This document shows, piece after piece, positions 26,561-40,000 of a DNA stretch of 64,000 nucleotides; position 1 is the first letter of the stretch, and each line of letters begins with the position of its first letter. The position numbers and the translations under genes were made by a program. The DNA is from Rhizomys pruinosus. Lineage: Eukaryota; Chordata; Mammalia; Rodentia; Spalacidae. A model generated the notes under the pieces. That model searched no databases. It was not told the origin of the DNA and saw nothing but the letters and a program-made list of their open reading frames with translations. Where the stretch lies: the NCBI GenBank assembly GCA_009823505.1, contig VZQC01011941.1, forward strand, positions 2,062,398-2,126,397, written 5' to 3'.

Positions 26561-29500
26561 CTTTTCAGTTGTGAGTGGATGTATTTTGTTGGTGTGCCAC
26601 ATTCTTTATTTTGTGATGTTTTCTACTGAGCCACCTATTGGTTGATGTACTATGTGCTAGCCTTTAGTTGTAATGTAAACATTATGTTACTGATGCCCCA
26701 TCTTTTGGTGATGTACATTATGTGCTGAGCCCGCTTTGCTTGTTGTGATGTACCATTAGGACTGAGCCTCCATTCAAGTTTGTGTGCTATATGTACTGAC
26801 TTAATGTGTATGTACATGGTGCTGCCCATTCTATTGTTTGTGATGTACTTTTCTGAGCTTTACCATTCGATGTGTTGTGTATTATTTATATAGGCGGCCC
26901 CATTCTATCTGGGTTGATGTCATTATGTACTGAGCACCATTCTAGTTTGGGTGTGATGAATTATGTAGCTGAGGCCCCATTCCTATTGTGTGTGATGTAC
27001 AATAATGTGACTTGACCCCATTCGACTTGTGTGTGATGTTACATTCATGTCTGCAGCCCGATTCATTTTGGTGTGATATACATTATGTTGCTGTGCACCC
27101 ATTCTATGTTTGTGTGATGATAATGTGCGTGCGCCCCATTCTATTGTGTGCTTGTACATTATGTACGTGTGTCCCATTGTAGTTTTTGTGTGATTCCATA
27201 TCATTGCTGAAGCCCATTTATGTTGTGTGTGTGATGCACTTTTGTCTGCGTCCCATCTAGTGGGTGTGATGACCATTATGTGACTGGAGACCCATTTATC
27301 TATGTGTGATGAACATTTATGCTCGCCTCCCATTCTAGTTGTGTGTGATGTACATTTATGTGCTGTTGCCCCATTCAGTTGTTTGTGATGTCATTATATG
27401 CTGCGCCCCATTCATGTTGTTTGAGTACTTAGTGCTGTAATGCATGCCCCAGTTCTAGTGTGTGTGATGTGGCATATATTGTGCGAGCCCCATTCTAGTG
27501 TTGTGTGATGTCCATTATGGTGAGCCTTGCATTCAAGTTCGTGTGTGAGTATTATATGTTTTGTGCACCCATTCTATTGTTTGTGATGTATATTTGTGTT
27601 CTGAGCCCCATTCTATAGTGTTAGTGATGTACCTTTATGTATTGCGTCCACCATTTCTATTTGTTTGATTTACATTAGTAATAGCTCTCATTCTGGAGTA
27701 GGGTGTGATGTAATGTATGAGCTGCAGCCCCTTCTAGATTGTGTGTGATGTACATTATTTGGAGTCGTGCCCATTGTGTTGTGTGTGGATGTACTATTAC
27801 TGCTGCGCCCATTCTACGTTGTGTGTGATGTCATTATGTGCTGTCGCAGCCCCATTCTAGTTGTGTGTATGTACTTATTACGTGCGCGCCCCATTCTATT
27901 TGTTGTGATGTACATTATGTTCGTGCAGCCCATTCTTTTTGTGTGATGTCAATTTTATTGTACGCCCCATTCCTGTTGTTTGTGATGTACTTTATGGCTT
28001 GCGTGCCCCATTCTAGTTGGTGTGATGTACAGTATGTCGGAGACCATTCTTCTTGTCTGCTGATGGCATTATGCTTCTCCGCACCCTATTCTTCGTTGTG
28101 TGGTGATGTACTTTATGTGTGGTGTGACCCATTCCATTTTTGTGTGATGTCGATTCTGTGCTGAGCCCCATTCATTTGTTGTGATGTACTTTTGTACTGC
28201 ATCCCCATTCTACTTGGGTGTGAAGTACATTATGTTAATGAGCCCCATTTTAGTTGTGAGTGATGTACATTTATGTGCTGCGCACCCCATTCTATTTTTG
28301 TTTGATGTACTCAATATGTGTGGTGTGCCAAATTCTATTTTTGTGTGATGTCCATTATGTGCGAGCCCCATTCAAGTTTTGTATCATGTACATTATGTAC
28401 TGAACACCATTCCTTATTTGTTGCATGTCCCATTCTAGTTGGGTGTGATGTACATTATGTACTGAGCCCCATTCTAGTTGGGCGTGATGTACATTATGAG
28501 CTGTGCACCCCATTCTATTTTTTGTTTGATGGACATTTTGTGTGCTGTGGCAAATTCTATTTTTTGTGTGATGTCCATTATGTGCTGAGCACCATTCATG
28601 TTGTTTGTGATGTACTTTATGTACTGCATGCCCCTTTCCTGTTGGGTGTGGTGTACATTATGTACTGAGTCCCATTCTAGTTGTTTGTGATGTACATTAT
28701 GGGGTGAGTCCCATTCTAGTTGTGTGTGATGTTCATTATGTGCTGACCACCATTCTAGGTGTGTATGATATACATTTTGTGCTGCACGCTCCATTCTAGT
28801 TCTTTGTGATGTACGTCATGTTTCCTGAGTCCGATTCAAGTTTTGTGTGACATTCATTACACGCTGAGCCCCATTCTAGTTGTGTGTGATATTCATTATG
28901 TCCTGCACTCTCCATTCAATTTGTGTGTGATGTTCATTATGTGCTGAGCACCATTCTAGTTGTGTAGGAGGAACACTATATAATGAGAAGCATTCTTGTT
29001 ATGTGTGATGTACATTAAGTGCTGCGCTCCCCATTCTATTAGTGTGTGATGTACTTTGGTACTGAGCCCCATTGTAGTTGTGCGTGATTTAAATTATGTG
29101 CTGAGCCCCACTCTAGTTGTGTGTGATGTAAATTATGTGCTGCGCACCCCATTCTATTTGTGTGTGACTTACATTATGTGTTGTGTGCCCCATTCTATTT
29201 TTGTGTGAAGGTCCTTATGTGCTGAGCCCCATTCATGTTGTTTGTGATGTACTTTATGTACTGTGGTGGCCCCATGTCTTGTTGGGATGTGATGTACATT
29301 AGTTCGAGCCCCCACTCAGTTGTGTGTGTGGTACATTATGTACTGTGCACACCCATTACTAGTTGATTGTGATGTACATATATGTTACTTGAGCACCCAT
29401 TCTAGGTGTTGTGTGAGTAAATTAGTTGATGTGCTTCGGCCCATTCTATTGTTTTGTGTGTATGTTACATTATGGTTACTTGACCACCTTCGGTTGTTTG

Positions 29501-30010
29501 ATGTACAATTAGATGCTGAGCCCATTCTATTGTGTGGGATATGTGCATTATTACTGATGGTCCCCATCTAGTTTTGTGTGATGTATCAATACGTTGGCCT
29601 TGGCATCATGTGCTTGTGATGTGACTATCTATAGTACTGACGCCCCATGTTCTAAGCTTTTGATGTGATACGTACATCATGTTCTGCGTCACTCATTCGT
29701 AATTTTGTGTGACTGATCACTTATGTGCTGTGTCAATTTCTAATTGATTATGTCAATATGTGCTGCAGCCCACCTGTCAATTTTGTGTGATGTCTTATCG
29801 TGCTTGGCCCCACTTAGTTATGTTATTCATTTTTTCTGCAACAACCGCTCCATTGTAGTTGTGTGTGCTGTCACTTGGGTCCTGGCACGTTCTCAACTTC
29901 GTGATGTGATGTACATATATGTTTGCTGAGCCCATGTCTAGCTTGTGTGTAGGGTAACCATGTTTACTGAGACTCCATTTTTAGTTATTTGTGATGTACA
30001 ATTATGTGCT
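26561..30010 (+). repeat. Error-rich satellite, second stretch
   Basis: The satellite continues but with frequent 1-3 base gains and losses, worst at 26561-28340 and 29270-30010. Between about 28350 and 29270 units are nearly regular again. No N lies at either edge, so this may be a poorly supported join or collapsed region inside one contig. No insertion or gene is seen. Confidence 0.75.
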
Positions 30011-30449
30011 GTGCTCCACTCTTCAGTAATGTGTGATGTACATTATGTACTGCGTGCCTCTTTCTACTTCTGTGTCATGTACATTATGTGCTGAGACTCA
30101 TTATATTTGTGGGTGATTTTCATTATATACCGTGTGCCCCATGCTAGTTGTGTGTGAAGTACATTAGGTGCTGTGCGCTCTATTGTAGTTGTGAGCGATT
30201 TCCATTATGTACTGAGCCCCAGTCTAATTGTGTGTGATGGACATTATGTGCTGAGCCCCATTCTAGTTGTGTTTGATGTACATTATAATGTGTTGCATGC
30301 CCCATTCTAGTTGTGTGTGGTGTACCTTATGTGCTGAGCACCTTTGTAGTTGTTCGAGATGTACATTATGTCCTGAGGCATATTCTAGTTGTGTGTGATG
30401 TACATTATGTACTGTGCCCCATTCCAGTTGTGTGTGATGTTATGTGCTG
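30011..30449 (+). repeat. Clean satellite before the flanking repeat
   Basis: Regular sense units resume after the error-rich stretch and lead into the 314-bp segment that is copied on the far side of the next insertion. No other feature is seen. Confidence 0.85.
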
Positions 30450-30763
30450 TGGTCCACATTCTAATTGTATGTGATGTACCTTATGTGCTGAGACCCATTC
30501 TAGTTGTGTGTGATGTACATTATGTGCCGTACACCATTCTAGTTGTGTGTGATGTACATCATGTTCTGAGACCCATTCTAGTTGTGGTTGATATTCATTA
30601 TATGCTGAGCCCCATTCTAGTTGTGTGTGAGGAACATTATGTAGCGAGACCCATTCTTGTTGTGTGTGATGTACATTATGTGCTGTGCTCCCCATTCTAT
30701 TAGTGTGTGATGTAATTTATGCACTGAGCCCCATTCTAGTTGTGTGCAATTTAATTTCTGTGC
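30450..30763 (+). repeat. 314-bp direct repeat, left of insertion
   Basis: This satellite segment reappears at 31941-32254 at a constant offset of 1491 bp, from CCACATTCTAATTG (30454 and 31945) to the TTTAATTT unit (30750 and 32241). Scattered substitutions separate the two copies. The left copy ends exactly where the insertion's T tract starts. The right copy starts where the insertion ends and then runs on into normal satellite. Confidence 0.85.
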
Positions 30764-30910
30764 TTTTTTTTAATTTAATTTTTTTATTGATGCTTTGTGC
30801 ATTATGTACATTATTTTCCAATTCAGATCAGGCATTTTTCCCTCTCCCTTCCCCCCCACCCCACCCCATCCCAGCTCATGTATTCTGCCATAACTGTCCT
30901 GCATCTTTTC
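30764..30910 (-). mobile_element. L1-like retrotransposon 3' end, minus strand
   Basis: Read on the minus strand, this has a G-rich purine tract (complement of the C-rich run at 30841-30873), then AT-rich sequence, then an AATAAA signal (complement of TTTATT at 30783-30788) and an A-rich tail that meets the satellite at 30764. G-rich tract, AATAAA and A tail in that order are the plan of a mammalian L1 3' end. No ORF2 sequence is recognised next to it, so it would be severely 5'-truncated or joined to other sequence. L1 identity is inferred from layout. Confidence 0.6.
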
Positions 30911-31940
30911 TGTTTTTTTTTTTTTCCTTTTTTAGCTTATAAGTGATTAATCCATGAGTACAAGCATCCTTCGTGCAAAACCAATCTACAGGCTGTTGTG
31001 TCCAAACCCCCACAGCTCCACTATCCAGTGGGGGGGGGTGACATGTTGTTGCTTCAATCAAGGTGATCAAATGCGTGTCCAGACTACAAATCACTGTATA
31101 GTTTCACTATTCACCCCAAATGCAGCCTTTACATTCTTTCTACCACGCCCCCTCTTCGCAGGTTGTCCCTAGGCTTAGAAAAGGTGCACGGGTGGATGAG
31201 AAGTCCAAACAGTCCACTCTTCTGGAGCTGTTGACTTGGACTCGGTCAATTCTGGCTGTTCCTTTCATGGGGCTGACAGTTTGTCCAGGAATACACTTTC
31301 GATCCTACTAATGAACCCAAGCAATTAGATATATAGGTTTAAGCAGCACTAATAGTTAATGGTAGGTTACTTTTGGCATAGACACATATGTTTGGATGAT
31401 ATGTTAATCCATGAATTAATTCCCCCCCCTGTTAAATATGACAGTGTCTTAACTTGGCTTATAACATCTCTAACCTTTAGAGGATGTACGCTTGTTGCAT
31501 CAGCCATGGGTTATTCTCCAAGGAGAGAGCCCAATAGCCTATTAGATTTGGGGATATACAGGCACATGGCTGACACTCCGCCTGCACAGTATTTCCAGGC
31601 CGGTGATGTGTAGCTGGTGCTAATGGAAGAGTCTTGCTTGGGACTCGGGGAACCGTATTTGCTTTATTGTTTAGTGCCTTTGGTAACACTCTCTGGCTTC
31701 CCAGAGACCATCTGTACACTTGCATCTGCGGTCTCAATACATCCCCTCCCATGTAATGTCAGGTCTTCGGCAGCAGGGTCTTATCGCCTCTCCTCCTGCA
31801 GGTATCCCAACTTAGGGGCAAGAAGCCCTTACCTTTTGTGGGGCCTTGGATCCCCTGGCCAACATCCCCCTGGTAGAACAATCCATTGCTGATGTCAGAG
31901 CTCCTGCATTAATATACTTTGCCTAAGTGCATAGCCCTAG
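30911..31940. mobile_element. 1-kb non-satellite segment joined to the L1-like 3' end
   Basis: Starts with a second T-rich run (30913-30936), which would be an A-tract on the minus strand, followed by about 1 kb of ordinary-composition sequence. It has no satellite units and no internal repeats that I can see. Frames are short (up to 91 aa) on both strands and show no motif I know. It may be the body of an older retroelement, an L1-transduced flank or a processed transcript. It ends abruptly at 31940 against the second copy of the 314-bp flank. Confidence 0.6.
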
Positions 31941-32254
31941 TGGGCCACATTCTAATTGTGTGTGATGTACCTTATGTGCTGAGACCCATTCTAGTTGTGT
32001 GTGATGTACATTATGTGCTGCACACCATTCTAGTTGTGTGTGATGTACATCATGTTCTGAGACCCATTCTAGTTGTGGTTGATGTTCATTATGTGCTGAG
32101 CCCCATTCTAGTTGTGTGTGAGGAACATTATGTAGTGAGACCCATTCTTGTTGTGTGTGATGTACATTATGTGCTGTGCTCCCCATTCTATTAGTGTGTG
32201 ATGTACTTTATGTACTGAGCCCCATTCTAGTTGTGTGTGATTTAATTTATGTGC
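31941..32254 (+). repeat. 314-bp direct repeat, right of insertion
   Basis: Copy of 30450-30763. At its right end it passes without interruption from the TTTAATTT unit into GTGCTGAGCCCC, giving the uninterrupted form of the junction where the left copy is broken by the L1-like tail. Confidence 0.85.
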
Positions 32255-33185
32255 TGAGCCCCAATGTTGTGTGTGATGTTCATTATGTGCTGCGTGCCCC
32301 ATTCTAGTTGTGTGTGATGTACATTATGTGCTGCGCACCCCATTCAATTTCTGTGTGAAGTACATTTTGTGTGGTGTGCCGCTTTCTATTATTGTGTGAT
32401 GTCCACTATGTGCTGAGCCCCATTCATGTCATTTGTGATGTACTTTATGTACTGCATGCCCCATTCTAGTTGGGTGTGATGTCCATTATGTACTGAGTCC
32501 CATTCTAGTTGGGTGTGATGTTCATTATGTACTGCGCGTGCCATTCTAGTTGTGTGTGATGTTCATTATGTGCTGAGCCCCATTGTAGTTGTGTGTGATG
32601 TTCATTATGTGCTGCGTTCTCCATTCAAATTGTTTGTGATGTTCATTATGTGCTGAGCCCCATTCTAGTTGTGTGAGGAATATTATGTACTGACACCCTT
32701 TCTTGTTGTTTGTGATGTTCATTATGTGCTGCGCTCCCCATTCTATTAGTGTGAGATATACATTATGTACTGAGTCCCATTCTAGTTGTGTGTGATGTTC
32801 ATTATGTACCGCGCCCCATTCTAGTTGATTGTGATGTACATTATGTGCTGAGCCCCATTCTAGTTGTGTGTGATATTCATTATTTGCTGCGTGCCCCATT
32901 CTAGTTGTGTGTGATGTACAACATGTACTGAGCCCCATTCTAGTTGTTTGTGATGTACATCATGTTCTGAACATGATTCTAGTTGTGTGTAATGTTCATT
33001 ATGTGCTGAGCCCTCCATTCAAGTTGTGTGTGATGTACATTATGTGCTGAGCCCCATACTAGTTGTGTGTGATATTCATTATTTGCTGCACTCCCCATTC
33101 TAGTTGTGTGTGATGTACAATATGTACTGAGCCCCATTCTGGTTGTGTTTGATGTACATTATATACTGAGCCCCATTCTAGTTGT
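32255..33185 (+). repeat. Last sense-orientation satellite before the flip
   Basis: Clean units up to the N. The final units include the GGTTGTGTTTGATG variant, followed by CATTATATACTGAG and ATTCTAGTTGT directly at the gap. Confidence 0.9.
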
Positions 33186-33186
33186 N
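33186..33186. other. Single-N gap at the orientation switch
   Basis: Left of this N the satellite reads ATTCTAGTTG. Right of it every unit reads as its reverse complement (CAACTAGAATGGGGCTCAGC). The flip is therefore at a join whose sequence is unknown. Confidence 0.95.
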
Positions 33187-34450
33187 ATACCTCTACTTGG
33201 TGCTCAGTCCATAATGTGCATCACAAAAAAAACTAGAATGGGGCTCACGCACATAATGTTCATGACACACACTGGAATGGGGCTCAGTATAACGACTATC
33301 AAAAAACCTACACAACTAGAATGGGGCTCCGTACAATTGTACATCACAAACAACTCGAATGGGCACGCAGCAAATAATGATATCACCACCCAACTAGAAT
33401 GGGCGCTCGCACATAATTTACATCACACACAACTTGAATGGAGGCCAGCACATAATGAACACACACACTAACTTGAATCGGGGCTCAGCACATATGAACA
33501 TATCACAACAACTAGAATGGGCTCAGACTGATGTACATCACAACACAACTGAGAATGGGCTCTCAGTATATAAGTACATCACACAACTAGAATCGGTCCA
33601 CAGTATATATTGTACACACACACAACTAGACGTGGAGTGCTACAATTACTATCCAAATGTATGATCGAACACTATAACACACAGACTGAATGGGGGCACC
33701 AGCACATAAATAACATCAACGACAACATAGAATATGCCTCAGGTATATGATGTACATCCAAACAACCTCAAGGTGCTCAGTCACATAATGTAAACCACAC
33801 ACAACTAGAATGGGGCAGCAACACCCATAGTGACATCAAACACAACCTAGGAATGGAGTCAACCAAAGCACCACACATTAATGTCAGACTACATCACACA
33901 CAATGGAGTACTAGTTCCACATGATGGGGCTCAGACATAATGGAAATCACTCACAAACTACAATGGAGCAACATCACATAATGTACTACACACACAACCG
34001 ACGATGGGCACGCGTTAATAATGAAAATCAACCACAAACAACTAAATGGGGCTCAGACATAAATTTACATGACACAGAAGTAGAAAGAGGCGTGCAGTAC
34101 ATAATGTACATCAAACACTAATAGAATGGGGGAGCGCAGCACATAATGTACATTCACACACAACAAGAATGGTCCCTCAGTACATAATCTTTCCTCACAC
34201 ACAAAAACCCCCTAGAATTGGGCTCAGGAGCTATGTACATCACACAAACATACTGAAGGAGATGCACAGCACATAATGAACATCACACACATCTAGAATG
34301 TGGTGCGTAGCAAATAATGAATATCACACTAGAGTGGGGCTCAGCCCATAATGTACATCACACACAACTTGAATGGAGAGCACAGCACATATTGAACATC
34401 ACACACAGCTAGAATGGGACACGCATCAAATAATGAATATCACACACAAT

Positions 34451-34531
34451 TACTTGCATGCAGACAGTACATTCATACACATACGGAAATAAATAAAATT
34501 TAAAAAAATTAAAAAAAAATTAAAAAAAAAA
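34451..34531 (+). mobile_element. 3' tail of a rodent SINE (B2/B3-like)
   Basis: An 80-bp insert reads ACTTGCATGCAGACAGTACA, then TTCATACACATA, then an A-rich tail with AAATAAATAAAA and several TTAAAAAAA blocks, before satellite resumes at GAATGGG. A GCATGCAG...CATACACATA...AATAAATAAA ending is typical of rodent B2/B3-type SINE tails as I remember them. The head with the pol III boxes is absent, so only a 3' fragment remains. It lies within error-rich sequence, so exact bases are uncertain. Confidence 0.55.
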
Positions 34532-35094
34532 GAATGGGCATCAGCACACAATGTACATCACAAACATCATAGATGGGCACATTACATAATGTACATCTCA
34601 CACAACTGAAGGGGGCATGCAACACAAGTGTACCTTATACACAACTAGAATGGGGCTCATAATAATGTACATCACAATCAACTCGAATGGTTGGCAGTAC
34701 ATATGTACATAACCCAACAAGAATGGAGCACTAGTACATAAAGTACATCAAACAACTATGAATGGGGCCAGCACATAAGGGACATCAAACAAAAATAGAA
34801 TGTGTCACACCACACATAACATACATCACACACAACTAGAATGGGGCGCACAACACATATTGTACATCACACCCAACTAGAATGCATCTCAGTACATTAT
34901 GTACATCACAGCCAACTAGAATGGGGCACGCAGTACATAAAGTACATCACAAAAAACATGAATGGATCTCGTCACAAAATGGACCTGACGCAAAAATAGA
35001 ATGGGGCAGCCACCAATTTGCAAAATGTACAGTGTTCACAGCACAACGAATGGTGTGCATTACATAATGTACATCACCACGCTAATAGAAGGGA

Positions 35095-35160
35095 CAAGAA
35101 ATTTTTTTTTTTTTATTCAAGATGTGTTGCGTATCATAAGATTCCGACCAACCAATGTAC
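35095..35160. other. Short non-satellite insert with T run
   Basis: Thirteen T (35102-35114) followed by about 40 bases (ATTCAAGATGTGTTGCGTATC onward) that do not match the satellite. Satellite resumes near 35155. Too short to identify and within error-rich sequence. Confidence 0.5.
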
Positions 35161-37060
35161 TATCACATAATTAAATAGAAACTGGGTCTTCAGCACGTGA
35201 TGTACATCTCACAACCAACTATATGGGGCTTGGCACATAATGTACATCACAAACAATTGAATTAGGGCAGATATGAAAACAAGAGGCTCATAATGAATCA
35301 ACAATAAGCTCAAAGATTCCATCACACACAACTAGAATGGGGCTCAGTCACATAATGTACAATCAAACACAACCAGAATGGTGCTCAGTATATATTTACA
35401 TCACACACACACTAGAATGTGGTACAAATGACAACAACAAAAGAATGGTGCTCATTTACATGATGTAACATCACACACAACTAGAATGGAGCCAGTATAT
35501 CATATTGTCACACACAAGAACAGAATGGGCTCGGTATATTATGTACATCAAACACAACCAGAATATCGCTCAGTACATATTGTACATCACACACAAATAG
35601 AATGGGGCACGCAACAATTAATGAATATCACACACAACTAGAATGGGGCTCAGCACATAATGTACTTCACAAAAAAATAGAATGTGGCAACAATACGTAA
35701 TGTACATCTCACACAACTAGGATGGGGCGTGCATCACAAAATATACATCATACACAACTGGAATGGTGGTCAGCACACAAAACTAGAATGGGGCTCAGCA
35801 CTAATGTATATACAAATCATAAATGGGCCTGAATTACTACACAGACTGAATGGGCAACTAGTACATAATATACGTCACAGTCAACTAGAATGGGGAATGA
35901 AATACATAATGTACATCCCAACCAACTAGAATGGGGCTCATACATACAGTGACATCACAACACAACTAGAAGGGGCACGCACATCATGTATATCACACCA
36001 ACTGAATGGGGCTCAGTACATAATTGTGCATCACAAAAACTAGAACGGGCACGCAGATATACATAAAATACATCCAAACAACATGAAGGGGCTCAGCACA
36101 TAACTGGACATCACAAAGAAATAGAATGGGCACACACACTAATGGTAATCACGCACAACTAGAATGGGGCCCTGCACATAATTACACACACCACACACTA
36201 TGAATGGGGCACACAGACACATAATGTACATCACACACAGTAGAACTGTGCGTCAGGAAAATAATCATCACAAACAACTAAAATGGGGCACACAGCACAT
36301 AAAGTACATCACACACAACTACAATGGGGCATTCAGTACATATGAACATCCACCACAATTAGAATGGGCTCATAATTAATGTTACATTAAACATAACTAG
36401 AATGAGGCAGCGCCTCATAATGTACCATCACACACATAGAATGCAATACGCAGCACATATCAACATCCCACACCACTAGAATGGGACCGCGATCCAGTAC
36501 ATATGTATCAACACAAACACACTAGGAAATGAGGCTCCCACATTATTACGTCACACGAACTAAATGGGGTGCGACAACATATGGAACCTCACACACAACT
36601 AGAATGGGGCCACAGCACATTTAATGTACATCACAACAACAATAGCATGGGGTCACAGCACCATAATGTACAATCACACCCAACTAGAAATTGGGCTCAG
36701 CACATAAAGTACTTTGCACACACTATAATGGAGCTCAGCACATAATGGTACATTCAAGCCATAACTAAATGGGCCTCAGCAACATACATGAACATCACAC
36801 ACAAACTAGAATTGGTGGCTCAAGCACATAATTTTACTCACAACAAACTAGAATGGGCGCAGTACATAATGTACAACACAACCAACTAGAATGGCTCACG
36901 CAGTACATTAAGTACATCACAAACAACATGATGGGGCTCAAGCACACATGGATAACACAAAACAATAGAATGGGACAACCACACCATAATGTACACACAC
37001 GCACAACTTAGAATGGGGCTCAGCACATAATGCAACATCACACAATTACAATGGTGGACT

Positions 37061-40000
37061 CAGCACAATATGGTACATCACACACAACTAGAATGGGCTT
37101 CAGGACATAATGTACATCACAAACATCTACAATGGGGCTCAGCACATAATGTACATCAAACACAACTAGAATGTGGCTCAGCACATAACGTATATCACAC
37201 ACAACTAGAATGGGGCATGCAGCACATAATGTACATCAAACACAACTAGAATGGGGCTCAGTACATAATGTATATCACACACAACTAGAATAGGCCTCAG
37301 GACATAATGTACACCACACGCAACTACAATGGGGCTCAGCACATAATGTACATCAAACACAACTAGAATGTGGCTCAGCACATAACGTACATCACACACA
37401 ACTAGAATGGGGCATGCAGCACATAATGTACATCACACACAACTAGAATGGAACTCAGCACATAATATACATCCCACACATTTAGAATGGGGCACACAGC
37501 ACATAATGTACATTGCACACAACTGGAATGGGGCTCAGTACATAATGTACATCGCACACAACTAGAATGGGCCTCAGGACATAATGTACATCACACACAA
37601 CTACAATGGGGCTCAGCACATAATGTACATGACACAACACTAGAATGGGGCATGCAGCATATAATGTACATCAAACACAACTAGAATGGGGCTCAGCACA
37701 TAATGGACATCACACACAACTAGAATGGGGCATGCAGCACATAATGTACATCAAACACAACTGGAATGGGGCTCAGCACATAATGGACATCACACACAAT
37801 TAGAATGGGTCTCCTTACATAATGGACATCACTCACAACTACAATGGGGCACACAGCACATAATGTACATCACACACAACTAGAATGGTGCACACAGTAC
37901 ATAATGAACATCACACACAACTAGAATGGGGCTCAGCACATAATGTATATCACACAGAACTAGAAAGAGGCACGCAGTACATACTGTAGATCACACACAA
38001 CTAGAATGCAACACGCAGCACATAATCAGCATCACACACAACTAGAATGCAGTGCACAATACATAATGTACATCAAACACAACTAGAATGGGGCTCAGCA
38101 CATAATGTACATCACACACAACTAGCTAGGGCTCAGTACATAATATACATCACACACAACTAGAATGGGGCTCTGCACATAATTTGCATCACACACAACT
38201 AGAATGGGGCTCAGTACATAATATACATCACAATCAACTAGAATGGCACACGCAGTGCATAATGAATATCACACACAACTAGAATGGGGTGCGCAGCACA
38301 TAATGAACATCACACACAACTAGAATGGGGCGCACAGTACATATTTTACATCAAGCACAACTAGAATGTGGCGCGCCGTACATAATGTACAACACTCACA
38401 ACTACAATGGGGCGCACAGTACATATTTTACATCAAACACAAATAGAATAGGGCGCGCAGTACATAATGTACATCACACAAAACTAGAATGGGTCTCAGC
38501 TCATAATATACAGCACACGCAACTAGAATATGGCTTAGTATATAATGTAGATCACAAACAACTAGAATGGGGCGCAGCACATAATGTACATCATACACAA
38601 CTAGAATGGGGCACGCAGCACATAATCAACATCACACGCAATTAGAATGGGGCATACAGCACATAATGTACATCACACACAACTAGAATGGATCTCAGCA
38701 TATAATGTACATCAAACACAACTAGAATGGAGTTCAGCACATAATGTACATCACACACAACTATTAAGGGGCTCACAGTACTTAATGTACATCACACACA
38801 ACTAGAATTGGGCTCAGAACATGATGTACATCACACACATCTAGAATGGCGTGTAGCACATTATGTACATCACACATAACTAGAATGGGACTCAGCACAT
38901 AATATACATCCCACACAATTAGAATGGGGCACACAGCACATAATGTACATCACGGGCAACTGGAATGGGGCTCAGTATATAATGTATATCACACACAACT
39001 AGAATGGGCCTCAGGACATAATGTACATCACAAACCACTACAATGGGGCTCAGCACATAATATACATCACACACAACTAGAATAGGACATGCAGTACATA
39101 ATGTACATCAAACACAACTAGAATGGGGCTCAGCACATAATGGACATCACACACAATTAGAATGGGTCTCCGTACATAATGGACATCACTCACAACTACA
39201 ATGGGGTGCACAGCACCTAATGTACATCACACACAACTAGAATGGTGCACGCAGTACATAATGAACTTCACACACAACTATAATGGGGCTCAGCACATAA
39301 TGTATATCACACAGAACTAGAAAGAGGCACACAGTACATACTGTAGATCACACACAACTAGAATACAACACGCAGCACATAATCAACATCACACACAAAT
39401 AGAATGGGGCACATAGTACATAATGTACATCACACAGAACTAGAATGGGGTGTGCAGCATATAAAGAACATCACACATGAGAATGGGGCTTAGCACATAA
39501 TGTATATCACACACAATTAGAATGGGGAGCACAGCACATAATGTACATCACACCCAACTAGAATTGGGCTCAGCACATAAGGTACTTTGCCCACAACTAG
39601 AATGGTGCTCAACACATAATGTACATCACACACAACAAGAATGGGGCTCAGCATATAATGTACATCACAAACAACTAGAATGGGACTCAGTACATAGTAT
39701 ACATCACAATCAACTAGAATGGGGTGCGCAGTACACAATGAACATCACTCACAACTAGAATGGGGCGCACAAAACATAAGGAACATCACACACAATTAGA
39801 ATGGGGCTCAGAACATGATGTACATCACACACAACTAGAATGGTGTGCAACACATAATGTACATCACAAACAACTAGAATGGAGCTCAGCACATAATGTA
39901 CATCACACACAAATAGAATGGGACGCAAGCACATAATGTACATCACACACAACTGGATTGGGGCTCAGGACATAATGTACATCAAACACAACTAGAATGG

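Larger units (their letters stand above)
1..33185 (+). repeat. 39/41-bp minisatellite array, sense arm
   Basis: Tandem units begin ATTCTAGTTG, carry a short TGTGTG run and the palindrome ATGTACAT, and end either GAGCCCC (39-bp unit) or GCGTGCCCC, GCGCACCCC and similar (41-bp unit). Both classes are intermixed throughout. Neighbouring units differ at many positions, so the array is old and diverged, but particular runs of variant units recur as higher-order blocks. A short CpG-containing segment is the main difference of the 41-bp class. No promoter, splice signal or coding region is visible. Interruptions are listed separately; everything else between 1 and 33185 is this satellite. The family name is unknown to me. 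I see no CENP-B-box-like motif in the unit, so I do not call it centromeric. Confidence 0.97.
33187..37060 (-). repeat. Error-rich satellite right after the gap
   Basis: Inverted satellite with many one- to three-base indels and lost or gained bases inside conserved motifs. It becomes gradually regular and is clean from about 37060. It starts at the N at 33186, mirroring the error-rich stretch that ends at the N at 18456. Confidence 0.8.

Noticed and set aside
31359..31892. Frames of 84-91 codons in the 1-kb segment next to the L1-like end
   Set aside because: They are short, overlap on both strands, and have no motif of a known transposon or cellular protein that I can recognise.
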